Both the position numbers and the translations under genes were made by a program. Positions 42,738 to 51,779 of a stretch of 64,000 nucleotides of DNA are shown in pieces. The stretch comes from Mucispirillum schaedleri ASF457 (GTDB lineage: Bacteria; Chrysiogenota; Deferribacteres; Deferribacterales; Mucispirillaceae). The notes below the pieces were generated by a model, which worked only from the letters and a program-made list of their open reading frames with translations, was not told the origin of the DNA and ran no database searches. The stretch is taken from the NCBI RefSeq assembly GCF_000487995.2, contig NZ_CP097562.1, positions 1,733,001 through 1,797,000 of the forward strand, in the 5' to 3' direction. Numbering within the stretch: the first letter of the stretch is position 1; every line of letters begins with the position of its first letter.

Positions 42738-44543
42738 CTAGAAATTATTATATTTCGATATATATTCCTTAATACCGTCATATATACCTTTTGCCACTTT
42801 TTTTCTATAAGTTGAAGATTTTAATTTAGAAGCATCATCATTATTTGACAAAAAGCCAGTTTCTACAAGTATGGCAGGCATAGTTGCACCAACAAGCACA
42901 TAAAATGGTGCCTGTTTAACTCCAAGATTTTGTTTTGATGATGCACTAACATTTTTTACAAGACAGCTTTGCACAGAACCTGCAAGTGATACAGATTCTT
43001 CTAATTTAGAATATTTTAATATATCTTTTAGAATACCCTGCAAATCTGAAATAGATTTAGTAGTTGCCTGATTTTCAAGAGCTGCTACTTCTAATGCTGC
43101 TCTGTCATTTGTTACATTAAATACAAATGTTTCAAGTCCTGATGCAGCTTTATTTTTAGCTGCATTTGCATGGATTGATACAAAAATATCAGCTTTTAAT
43201 TTATTAGCAATAGCTGTTCTTTCTTCTAATGGTATAAAAACATCTTTATTTCTTGTTAAATGTATATTCAAATCAGGGTCTGATTTTAAGTATTCATAAA
43301 GATATTTACCAATTTCAAGAACAATATCTTTTTCTTTTAATCCGTTATATACTGCTCCGGGGTCTTTTCCCCCATGCCCTGGGTCTATAACAATTGTTCT
43401 TATTTTAAGCCCTAATGCAGCACCAAGAGTAATGTCTTTTGGCAGGTCATCTGGGCGTTTTGTTTTCATATCTTTTGCTGCATTGTTTTTAGCGGTCTGG
43501 TTATTAGAAGCAATAACAGGGCGTTTCACATCTTCTTTTCTTTCAGATGAAAATACATCAACAACTATTCGGCTTGGGTTGCTCATTTGAAAAACTGTAA
43601 AATCTTTTACATTTGCAGAATCAAGCACAACACGAGTTCTTTTATCCTGCGGATGATACCCAAGACGGACAGCATTTAAAAGACCATCTTTAATAGACAA
43701 ATTTTTTGAAACATTATTTCCAAGTATTGAGTTATTAATATCAATAGTTAAGCGTGGCGGTTTATGAAGTGCTGCATCTGCTTTAAGCCAGTGGCTTGAA
43801 TATTCTGCATTGTTAGATAAATCTATAACTATTCTTGTATAATCTTTATCAGAAAAATATCTTATTCCATGCACATTTACTGTTTTGCCTGATGCTGTAG
43901 CTCCAGAATCCTGCCCAGCTGATACTGATACCACATCTTTATCATCTTCTTCTGCAATATTTTTAACAGGCTCTTTTAATGGCTTATTATCTTGTTTTTT
44001 TACCTGATTATCTGCTGTAATAACTGGATTTGGTCTTGTAATAGTAGAGCGGTTATTAGTGCCAAGAGAAGCAAGCTTTTTTTCAGCTTCACGGGCTTCT
44101 GCACTGTTAGGATGTTTTTGCATAAGTTTATTAAGTGTAAATTTTGCAGAAGCACTGTCGCGTCTTGCAAGAAAAATATCTGCACTTTCTAAATAAGCCC
44201 GTCTTGCAGCAGCAGAAGAAAAAGCACCCTGCACCATTCTATAATAGTTAAGGGATTTATCTAAATCTATCTGCATATTAAAACGCTCAAAAGAACGCCT
44301 GTATGCCCTTGCAGCACCTAGAAGTGCATCATCTGCATATTTGCCTGATGGATTATCTGCATAAATTTTGTAAAACTTATCACCTATTGTAGTATAAGAT
44401 TTTCTGCCAATTTGAGCAGTTTTGTCAAGGAGAGTTAAGTCCTTATACATATTATCAATCTGACTGGCATACACAAAAAATGATGAAAACATAAGCCAGA
44501 AAACTACAAAAAATGGTAACTTAAATCTATCTATAATATACAT
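42738..44543 (-). CDS. N-acetylmuramoyl-L-alanine amidase with AMIN domain
   Basis: A 601-residue envelope protein. The N-terminal signal or anchor (about 8-26) is followed by tetratricopeptide-like helices (about 30-160, YADDALLGAARAYRRSFERF), a linker, an AMIN domain (about 225-335, DYTRIVIDLSNNAEYSSHW) and the Amidase_3 catalytic domain (about 375-600). Zinc ligands are in IDPGHGGKDPGA (His), EKDIVLE (Glu) and VSIHANAA (His); VETGFLSN holds the catalytic Glu. It cuts the amide bond between MurNAc and the stem peptide, usually at division septa or around flagellar assembly. Operon with fliR. Confidence 0.92.
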   Translation of the reverse strand: MYIIDRFKLPFFVVFWLMFSSFFVYASQIDNMYKDLTLLDKTAQIGRKSYTTIGDKFYKIYADNPSGKYADDALLGAARAYRRSFERFNMQIDLDKSLNYYRMVQGAFSSAAARRAYLESADIFLARRDSASAKFTLNKLMQKHPNSAEAREAEKKLASLGTNNRSTITRPNPVITADNQVKKQDNKPLKEPVKNIAEEDDKDVVSVSAGQDSGATASGKTVNVHGIRYFSDKDYTRIVIDLSNNAEYSSHWLKADAALHKPPRLTIDINNSILGNNVSKNLSIKDGLLNAVRLGYHPQDKRTRVVLDSANVKDFTVFQMSNPSRIVVDVFSSERKEDVKRPVIASNNQTAKNNAAKDMKTKRPDDLPKDITLGAALGLKIRTIVIDPGHGGKDPGAVYNGLKEKDIVLEIGKYLYEYLKSDPDLNIHLTRNKDVFIPLEERTAIANKLKADIFVSIHANAAKNKAASGLETFVFNVTNDRAALEVAALENQATTKSISDLQGILKDILKYSKLEESVSLAGSVQSCLVKNVSASSKQNLGVKQAPFYVLVGATMPAILVETGFLSNNDDASKLKSSTYRKKVAKGIYDGIKEYISKYNNF

Positions 44544-44660
44544 TTACACCTGCATTAATACTTGTAAAATTAAATATTTATATTATCAATATTATATGAA
44601 AATATCAATTATTTATTTTGCAAGTATAATATATTTTTGCTTTATTGTAAAAGTAAATAA

Positions 44661-45707
44661 TCAAAAAAAGTTCTTTTTCTTAAAAAACCATGCAAGCATA
44701 AATGAAACTGCAAACATGGCAAATACACTTACTGCAAACCCATGTGGAAATGATGAGAATGGTATTTTATTAAAATTCATTCCAAAAATTCCGCCTATAA
44801 CCATAGGGGGCAGCATTAATGTGGAAAGCATAGTAAGTATATTTATAAATTTATTAGACTTTAACTGCATTCTTGACATATTTTCAGCATATACTGAGTG
44901 TATAGAGTCTTTACAGTATAGAACAGCTTCATTTAAATATACTGCATGCTCACACAAGTCTTCATAATAAGGCACAATATATATATTATTTTCGCTGCTG
45001 TGCTCTATGGAAAGTTTTAAAAGCTGGTTTACTACATCATAAGAAGTTCTTGTGTGCTTTGACAGGAAGTTTACATATCTTTTTAATGTAAAAAGCTGAG
45101 AAGTATCACATGGACATGTAACATCCTGTGTCATAGTATCTTCTATACTGTCAACTGATAAGTTAATATTGTTTAATATCATAATATAGCTGTCTATTAC
45201 TGCATCAATTAAAGCATACAAAAGATAATCACTTCCGCGTGTATAAAATTTATTAAAATTCTTATGTATCCTTTGCAGAACAATATTAAATTCGTCACAG
45301 TGATATTCTTCAAAAGTAATTAAAAAATTATCTTTATGTATAAAAGAAATCTGGTTATCCTGCATAGTGGCATTAATGCTTAATGAACGCATAATGATAA
45401 AATTATAGTCAAAAGTATCATCAAATTTAGGGTTGTGGTATGTTTCAAAAACATCTTCTAAAGTAAGGCTGTCAATATTAAATGGCTTTAATGTTTCTAT
45501 AACCTTACTGCTGTCTGAAAGACCTGTTACTCTAATCCATGTAACAGATTTATCTTTATTATCATAATCTATAACATCACTTTCTTCTACTTTGTCATGC
45601 ATAATTTTACAGCATGTAATATTAGTTTGGACTGGTGCAGTATCGCCTTCATAAATTATTGTGCCGGGTGCTGCACCTTTTGATTTTAAAAAAAGTTTTT
45701 TATCCAT
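44661..45707 (-). CDS. corA: CorA-family divalent metal transporter
   Basis: A 348-residue Mg2+/Co2+ channel. The large cytoplasmic N-terminal domain is followed by two C-terminal membrane segments (about 290-312 and 322-342). The signature is GIFGMNFNKIPF, with GMN at the pore mouth, and the end AWFFKKKNFF is basic. MDKKLFLKSKGAAPGTIIYEG at the start and TWIRVTGLSDSSKVIE are typical. CorA works as a pentamer in the inner membrane. It stands alone. Confidence 0.93.
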   Translation of the reverse strand: MDKKLFLKSKGAAPGTIIYEGDTAPVQTNITCCKIMHDKVEESDVIDYDNKDKSVTWIRVTGLSDSSKVIETLKPFNIDSLTLEDVFETYHNPKFDDTFDYNFIIMRSLSINATMQDNQISFIHKDNFLITFEEYHCDEFNIVLQRIHKNFNKFYTRGSDYLLYALIDAVIDSYIMILNNINLSVDSIEDTMTQDVTCPCDTSQLFTLKRYVNFLSKHTRTSYDVVNQLLKLSIEHSSENNIYIVPYYEDLCEHAVYLNEAVLYCKDSIHSVYAENMSRMQLKSNKFINILTMLSTLMLPPMVIGGIFGMNFNKIPFSSFPHGFAVSVFAMFAVSFMLAWFFKKKNFF

Positions 45708-45844
45708 ACTGCCTGCTCTCTTACTTTAACAATAATAAGTTAAAGTGATTTAAATAATATATAAAATTTACAATATGATTTATAGTAAAGTCTGATAATA
45801 AAGTTACAGACTGTAAAAGCAGGATAAATATATTTTATAACTTA

Positions 45845-46033
45845 CTATTTAACCTTTGGTTTAGGGGTAAAATGCATACACTGACTGCCTGAGTTTTTAA
45901 ATACTTCCATTGATGGTATTATTTTAGATTTAAACCCGATAGCCTTGCAGGCATAAGGTGTTGCAGGCTGCCAAGTAATCTGTAAATGTATGCAGTCAAA
46001 ACAGTTTATTCGTTTTTGATTATTTTCTTTCAT
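45845..46033 (-). CDS. Small cysteine-containing protein, 62 aa
   Basis: FDCIHLQITWQPATPYACKA then IGFKSKIIPSMEVFKNSG and QCMHF: three cysteines and histidines in the pattern C-x(3)-...-P-x(2)-C-x(3)-GFKS-...-C, which I have seen as a conserved unnamed family in Gram-negatives. It may bind zinc or another metal. The start ATG at 46033 lacks a strong ribosome site. It is alone between corA and a chemoreceptor gene. Function unknown. Confidence 0.6.
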   Translation of the reverse strand: MKENNQKRINCFDCIHLQITWQPATPYACKAIGFKSKIIPSMEVFKNSGSQCMHFTPKPKVK

Positions 46034-46102
46034 ACTAGGTATATAAAATAGTTATAGAAAAATTGCAAGCAGTGAATTTGAACTACGAATAAATAATATA
46101 AA

Positions 46103-46131
46103 ATCTCTGCTGTAATCAAAACAGCAGAGAT
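46103..46131 (-). terminator. Terminator of the chemoreceptor gene
   Basis: ATCTCTGCTGT and ACAGCAGAGAT form an 11-bp stem with a 6-base loop, just after the stop at 46148 on the minus strand. Confidence 0.75.
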
Positions 46132-46147
46132 ATATTTGCACGGATTA

Positions 46148-47815
46148 TTATAATTTAAAGAAAGATGCTTCTTCCTTTAACTGCATAGAAATTGTTTCAA
46201 GTTTTTCAACTTCTTTAACATTTTCCTGCATCATACTTTGAGTATTAGATGACATATCAGCCATTTCTGCTAAATATGTTTCAATAGTATGTATACCGTT
46301 TTCCTGTTCAGTAGAAGATGTGCTTACATCTTGAGCCATAGCAAGAGAATCGTTTGCCTGTGTTTGAATTTCACTTAATATTTCACTTGTAATACCTGCA
46401 AGCTCTAAGCCTTTTTCTACCTGCGGCAGGGTCTGCTCCATAGCAGATACCGCTATTTCTATTTCTTTTTGTATTTCAGTAATCATATTAGTAATTTGTG
46501 CAGTAGTGTCGCCTGTTCTTTCTGCAAGTTTTCTCACTTCGTCTGCAACAACTGCAAACCCTCTCCCGTGTTCACCTGCTCTTGCAGCTTCAATTGCAGC
46601 ATTTAATGCAAGCAGGTTTGTCTGGTCTGCAACTTCTGCAATTAAGCCTGCACTGCCGCTGATTTCTGTTGATTTATCTTTAAGATTTCTAATTTTTTCA
46701 GCAGTTTCAAGCACTGTAGAGCTTACTTTATTAATAGCTTCGGTAGTATTATTCATAGCTTCATTGCCTTTTTTAGAAAGCTCTAATGTTTTTTCAGAAT
46801 TATGCTCTGTCTGCCTTGCAATTTCTGCAATTTTTGCTGTGCCTGCACTTATTATTTTTATCTGGTCTACACTTCGCATAGATGCTGCATGCTGTTCTTC
46901 TGCTGCATGCTGTGCCTGATTTGAAGAATCTGCCACAACATGAGTGCTTTTGCCTAATTCATCAGCAGAATGCTGGATATTTTTAATAACATTTCTTAAA
47001 TGTCCCTGCATAAATACAATGTGGGAAAGCATACTGTCTGCATTTTTTTTGTTAGTTTTAATTTCGCGGGATAAGTCACCTTGAGAAATTGCATTAAAGC
47101 TTTTTGAAGCATCCTGCGGGTCTCCACCTAAAAGTTTAACAAGGTATCTGATAATGAAAAATGCAATAGAAAAGCCAAGTATTAAAGCTATGAAAGAGTT
47201 TAATATCATCATAAGTTTAAAATTAGCAGTGCTTTTTGTAACTATTGGAGTTACTGCTTGATTTTTTGCTTCTTCTAAGTTAATAAATTCATTAATAAAT
47301 TTTAACCAGTCTACAAATAATGGACGAACTTTACTTAATTTTTCCATCATTTCTATATTGCTGCCATTCTGTTTATCATCTATTATGCCTTGAATTAATG
47401 GCATAGCAGCAGTTTCTGTATTATTAATTTTATCTAAAATAGCTTTTTCTTCACTTGTAAGCATATTATTATTAACAAAATTTTCCATCATGCGTTTTTT
47501 TGCATCTACATAAAACTGTTCTTCAAAGCGTATTTCTTCAAGATACTTGTTTAATTCTGCCTGATTATTATCTGCAAGAACTACATCTCTAACAGAGATA
47601 GAGCGGTTATGCACAGAACCCCTGTAATCAATAGCTACTCTTTGTTTTGCTGAGTTTACATTATTAATTTCAGATAAATTTCTATCAATAAAGCTTATTC
47701 TATTGATTGAAAGAATGGATATACCTAATATAATTAAAACAAGAACACCATAGCCTGCACCAATTATATTAAATATACTAATTTGCAGTTTTTCATTATT
47801 CATACTCTGCTCCAA
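46148..47815 (-). CDS. Methyl-accepting chemotaxis protein, 4-helix-bundle sensor
   Basis: A 555-residue chemoreceptor. The first membrane segment is at about 13-35, a periplasmic helical sensor (about 36-195) resembles the 4HB_MCP domain, and the second membrane segment is at about 196-220. HAMP and the long signalling coiled coil follow. The conserved hairpin tip is [21 protein letters not shown] then [17 protein letters not shown], which binds CheA/CheW. Methylation-site glutamates are plausible in the flanking helices. No CheB/CheR tail pentapeptide is visible. The ligand is unknown. Confidence 0.92.
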   Translation of the reverse strand: MEQSMNNEKLQISIFNIIGAGYGVLVLIILGISILSINRISFIDRNLSEINNVNSAKQRVAIDYRGSVHNRSISVRDVVLADNNQAELNKYLEEIRFEEQFYVDAKKRMMENFVNNNMLTSEEKAILDKINNTETAAMPLIQGIIDDKQNGSNIEMMEKLSKVRPLFVDWLKFINEFINLEEAKNQAVTPIVTKSTANFKLMMILNSFIALILGFSIAFFIIRYLVKLLGGDPQDASKSFNAISQGDLSREIKTNKKNADSMLSHIVFMQGHLRNVIKNIQHSADELGKSTHVVADSSNQAQHAAEEQHAASMRSVDQIKIISAGTAKIAEIARQTEHNSEKTLELSKKGNEAMNNTTEAINKVSSTVLETAEKIRNLKDKSTEISGSAGLIAEVADQTNLLALNAAIEAARAGEHGRGFAVVADEVRKLAERTGDTTAQITNMITEIQKEIEIAVSAMEQTLPQVEKGLELAGITSEILSEIQTQANDSLAMAQDVSTSSTEQENGIHTIETYLAEMADMSSNTQSMMQENVKEVEKLETISMQLKEEASFFKL

Positions 47816-48050
47816 AGTAATATTAATTCATTACTATAAACAAGTAAAACAGATAAAAATAAAAAATAATCACTTGAAAATAGTAATGATTACTACTTAC
47901 TATATTTACATATATAAGTCAAGGCAAAATATATTTATCTTATACAATAAAATACTTTTCTTATGTAAAAAAATAATGTATATATAAAATATTGAATTAA
48001 AGTTTTTATGCAGACAAACTGCCATATACAGACTTATATAAGGGTTATGA

Positions 48051-49082
48051 ATGAATAATATAAAAAGAATTTCTTTTCAAGAAGGTGTTGACTTATACAA
48101 CAATGCAGATATTTTAGAGCTTGGCAGAATGGCAGATAATATCCGCAGAGAAAAACACCCAGAAAATATTGTAACATTTGTTATAGATAGAAATATTAAT
48201 TATACAAATATCTGCACATGTAAATGTAAATTTTGTGCCTTTTATAAAAATGAAAATGAAGAAGGCGGATATGTCATATCAAAAGAAGAGCTTGCACAGA
48301 AAATTCAGGAAACTCTTGATTTAGGCGGCTCACAGATTTTATTACAGGGCGGTCTGCATCCTGAATATCAAATTGATTTTTATGAAGATATGCTTAAATT
48401 TATGAAAACTTTTCCTGTTTGGCTGCATGCGTTTTCGCCGCCTGAAATACACCATATTGCAAAAAAAAGCGGTTTAACTGTTGCAGAAACTATAAAAAGG
48501 TTAAGGGCTGCAGGGCTTGATTCTATTCCCGGTGGTGGTGCTGAAATATTAGATGATGAAGCCAGAAAAAATGTAAGCCCTAATAAGATTAACTCTGCTG
48601 CATGGCTTTCTGTTATGGAAGAAGCTCATAAACAGGGGCTTAAAACTACAGCAACAATGATGTTTCGTAAGCAGGATGCGGCAGAGATAATTATTGGTCA
48701 TTTTGATAAAATACGCTCACTGCAAGATAAAACAGGTGGTTTTACTGCTTTTATCCCTTGGCCGTTTCAGCCGGGAAACAGTGAATTAGATGATGATTCA
48801 GTTACTGCTATAGAGTATTTGCGGGTGCTTGCTCTTGCTAGAATTTATCTTGATAATATACCAAATATTCAAGTGTCATGGGTAACCCAAGGTGCAAAAG
48901 TTGCTCAAATTGGTCTGTTTTTTGGTGGTAATGATTTTGGCAGTGTTATGATAGAAGAAAATGTTGTCCGTGCAGCAGGTGCCAATTTCCGCCTTAAAAC
49001 TGAAGAAATTAAACATATTATTAAAACAGCAGGGTTTATTCCTAAAATTCGTAATATGCAGTATGATATTATAGGAGAATAA
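48051..49082 (+). CDS. mqnC: Cyclic dehypoxanthine futalosine synthase MqnC
   Basis: A 343-residue radical SAM enzyme of the futalosine menaquinone pathway. The iron-sulfur cysteines are in CTCKCKFCAFYKNE (CxxxCxxC) near residue 60, followed by GGSQILLQGGLHP, HAFSPPEIHHIAKKSG, DSIPGGGAEIL and FIPWPFQPGNSEL, all typical of MqnC rather than MqnE. It cyclizes dehypoxanthinyl futalosine. It is the first gene of a five-gene run (mqnC, histidine kinase, DUF342, uvrA, flhB). Other mqn genes are not in view. Confidence 0.93.
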   Translation: MNNIKRISFQEGVDLYNNADILELGRMADNIRREKHPENIVTFVIDRNINYTNICTCKCKFCAFYKNENEEGGYVISKEELAQKIQETLDLGGSQILLQGGLHPEYQIDFYEDMLKFMKTFPVWLHAFSPPEIHHIAKKSGLTVAETIKRLRAAGLDSIPGGGAEILDDEARKNVSPNKINSAAWLSVMEEAHKQGLKTTATMMFRKQDAAEIIIGHFDKIRSLQDKTGGFTAFIPWPFQPGNSELDDDSVTAIEYLRVLALARIYLDNIPNIQVSWVTQGAKVAQIGLFFGGNDFGSVMIEENVVRAAGANFRLKTEEIKHIIKTAGFIPKIRNMQYDIIGE

Positions 49083-49114
49083 TATAAACTAAATTTATTA
49101 TATGGAAGTGTCAT

Positions 49115-50239
49115 TTGAGTGGGCCGTTATTAAGTGCTTTAATTAAAATTTCTGCAGAAATAAACTCCACTATGGAGCTTGATACTCTGCTGCCTGATAT
49201 TATTAAAATCACGGGCGATTATCTAAAAGTCCGCAATGCTTCCATTATGCTTATTGACTGGGATACTCTTACAATTAACTGCTATACAGAAAACTCTCTG
49301 CACCATAACTTTTTATCTGTTAAACAAGGTATAATAGGTGATGTGGCAGGCTCAGGCACAGAATATATTGTCAATAAAAAATCTTCTTCAAAATCAAGCA
49401 AATCTTTTCTTGCACTGCCTTTAAAAGCTGGCAGTAAAATATTAGGTGTTTTTTACTTAACAGATAAAGAGAAAGACTATTTTAATGACAGTGATGTTAA
49501 AACAGCAAAATATATTGCTTCTCAGTGTGCTTTAGCAATAGAAAGGCATAATTTATATAATAAAATGAGAGCTAATGAAAACCTGCAGGCAATAGGGCTT
49601 TTAAAATCTTCTGTTGCTCATGATATGTCTAATTTATTAGCTATTGCAGATGTTTATCTTGGTCTTATGGAAGAAGAAGTTGATAAATCATCTGCAATGT
49701 ATGAATATGTGAAAGCTGTTAAAAGAGAAATGAAATACATAACTATACTTGCAAAAGATATGCTTGATTTATCAAAAGATAAGTTAGTGGTTCACAAGAC
49801 TAAATTTAAAGTAAGTGAACTTGTTAATGAATTAAAATTATACAGCGAAGCATTTTCTAAAGATTCTAATGCTAAATGTGAGTTTAGTATAAAATATGAT
49901 GATGAAATAGTGGCAGATAAAAACAGGCTTTTCAGAGTATTCTTTAATCTGCTTAATAATGCAGGGGATGCTGCAAAAGAAAATGGCAGAATAGTTTTTT
50001 CTGTTAAAAAAACAGGCACAGATGTCAGCTTTTTAGTAGCAGATAATGGCAAAGGAATACGAAAGGAAGATATTTGCAAACTTTTTCAGCCGTTTTATAC
50101 ATCAGGAAAAATTAAAGGCACAGGTCTTGGTCTTTCAGTAGTTCATGACATTATAGAAGCACATAATGGCAGCATTCGTGTCCGCTCTATACTAGGCTTG
50201 TATACATGTTTTCTCATAAGGATACCAAAAGATGGATAA
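49115..50239 (+). CDS. Cytoplasmic GAF-domain histidine kinase
   Basis: A 374-residue kinase starting at TTG (49115), with GGAAG seven bases upstream. No membrane segment. A GAF domain covers about 10-155 (LDTLLPDIIKITGDYLKVRN, KAGSKILGVFYLT). The phosphoacceptor His is in LLKSSVAHDMSNLLAIAD (near 170), and the ATPase domain has FNLLNNAGDAAKENG (N), ADNGKGIR (G1) and GTGLGLSVV (G2). It should sense a small molecule or redox state inside the cell. The response regulator is not adjacent. The gene overlaps the following DUF342 gene by 8 nt, so their products may act together. Confidence 0.88.
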   Translation: MSGPLLSALIKISAEINSTMELDTLLPDIIKITGDYLKVRNASIMLIDWDTLTINCYTENSLHHNFLSVKQGIIGDVAGSGTEYIVNKKSSSKSSKSFLALPLKAGSKILGVFYLTDKEKDYFNDSDVKTAKYIASQCALAIERHNLYNKMRANENLQAIGLLKSSVAHDMSNLLAIADVYLGLMEEEVDKSSAMYEYVKAVKREMKYITILAKDMLDLSKDKLVVHKTKFKVSELVNELKLYSEAFSKDSNAKCEFSIKYDDEIVADKNRLFRVFFNLLNNAGDAAKENGRIVFSVKKTGTDVSFLVADNGKGIRKEDICKLFQPFYTSGKIKGTGLGLSVVHDIIEAHNGSIRVRSILGLYTCFLIRIPKDG

Positions 50240-51770
50240 AATAACAGTCCAGGCAGAAAAGCCACAGGAAAGAGCAAAAGATATATGCAATAAAGTATAT
50301 AACCTGCGTGCAGGCGAATATGAAATAGAAGGCGGCACAGAAGACAGGGCGACAGTAATCTTTAAGTGCGATAGTAAAATTGTCAATTCAAAAGTATATC
50401 TTACAACAGATGATGGTGCTTTTACTGGATTTCTTTTTATGTATCCAGCACTAAATGAAGGCACAACCCATACATTAGAAGAAATTCTTGATTATTTAGC
50501 TGGAGAAGAGATAGAAAATATTGATAAAAATCAAATCAGCAGCCTTTTCCAAAGATTTGCAAACGGGGAAGTTATTGAAAATGAAATTATTGCTTCAGGC
50601 ATTCGTCCCACTGCGGGAAAAGATGCAGAAATAACTTTACACTTTGGCACTGCTGATAAAAAGCCAAAAATTAAAGATGGTAAAGTAGACTTTAAAAATC
50701 TTGATAATATAGTAATGGTAGAAAAAGGTGATGTACTTATCACTAAAAAACCAGCAATACATGGCAGCCGTGGAAGAAATATTAAAGGTGAAGAAGTTAC
50801 TCCTATACCTGCAAAAGATATTGTTATACTTCCGGGAGATGGTGCAACAGTTAATGAAGCTGGAACAATCTTTTCTGCAACAACTGACGGCTATGTAGAT
50901 TTTGGAAACAAGCGTCTTGGAGTATATCCTGTTTATATGGTAAAAGGCAATGTGGATTATTCCACAGGCAATATCAGATTTAATGGCTCTGTCCATGTAA
51001 AAGGCGATATTCTTTCAGGCTTTAAAATAGAAGCTGATAAGCATATATTAGTTGACGGCATTTGTCAGGACTGTGAAATTATTGCAAAAGGCAATGTTAT
51101 TTTAAGAACAGGTATAAAATGCACAGGCTCTGGGCTTGTAAGAGCTGGCGGAACTGCTGTAATAGGATATGCAGAAAAAGCAAAAATATATGCAAGAGAA
51201 AGTATAGAAATAAGAAAATATGCTTTTAACTGCGAGCTTTTTGCAGGCACTAAAATAGATGCTATGAATGGTGATGGCATTATTGCAGGCGGGCTTATTA
51301 GAGCATTTCAGGATATTTCAGTAAAACAGCTTGGAACAAATGGAAACTCTAAATTTAATGTAATTATTGGTATGAAATACTACATAGAATTTGAACTTGA
51401 AAAACTTCGCAGAGAAAAAATAAGAATTGGAGAAACCATTGAAAGAGTAGATACTGCATTATCAAGATTTAATTTAAAAAGACCAAAAGTTGCAAACCAT
51501 CCTAAAATTGTAAAAATGCTTGAAGTAAAAACATCATTAAGCGATTTGATTGATGAGCTTGATAAAAGAGCAGCTAAATTAATAGAAGAAAATAAAGCTA
51601 AATCCCCTAGAATGAAAGTAAAAAATAAAGTATTTGAAGGGGTTACAGTTATGTTTTATAATGTTGGTGCCGTTGTAAAAGAGCCTATGGAAAATATGGT
51701 ATTTTACTATGATGAAAAATATGGCGAAGTTGCATGGATAAGCCTTAAAAATGCCAACGCACTTGATTAA
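50232..51770 (+). CDS. DUF342 (FapA-family) protein
   Basis: A 512-residue protein of the DUF342/FapA family. N-terminal segment, then a long beta-helix-like domain of short repeats (about 170-380, such as GNVDYSTGNIRFNGSVHVKG and GDILSGFKIEADKHILV), then a coiled coil (about 390-450) and a short C-terminal domain. In other bacteria such proteins affect cell-surface polymers, septation or flagella placement. Here it is translationally coupled to a histidine kinase and lies upstream of uvrA and flhB. The role remains uncertain. Confidence 0.82.
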   Translation: MDKITVQAEKPQERAKDICNKVYNLRAGEYEIEGGTEDRATVIFKCDSKIVNSKVYLTTDDGAFTGFLFMYPALNEGTTHTLEEILDYLAGEEIENIDKNQISSLFQRFANGEVIENEIIASGIRPTAGKDAEITLHFGTADKKPKIKDGKVDFKNLDNIVMVEKGDVLITKKPAIHGSRGRNIKGEEVTPIPAKDIVILPGDGATVNEAGTIFSATTDGYVDFGNKRLGVYPVYMVKGNVDYSTGNIRFNGSVHVKGDILSGFKIEADKHILVDGICQDCEIIAKGNVILRTGIKCTGSGLVRAGGTAVIGYAEKAKIYARESIEIRKYAFNCELFAGTKIDAMNGDGIIAGGLIRAFQDISVKQLGTNGNSKFNVIIGMKYYIEFELEKLRREKIRIGETIERVDTALSRFNLKRPKVANHPKIVKMLEVKTSLSDLIDELDKRAAKLIEENKAKSPRMKVKNKVFEGVTVMFYNVGAVVKEPMENMVFYYDEKYGEVAWISLKNANALD

Positions 51771-51779
51771 TATATAATA

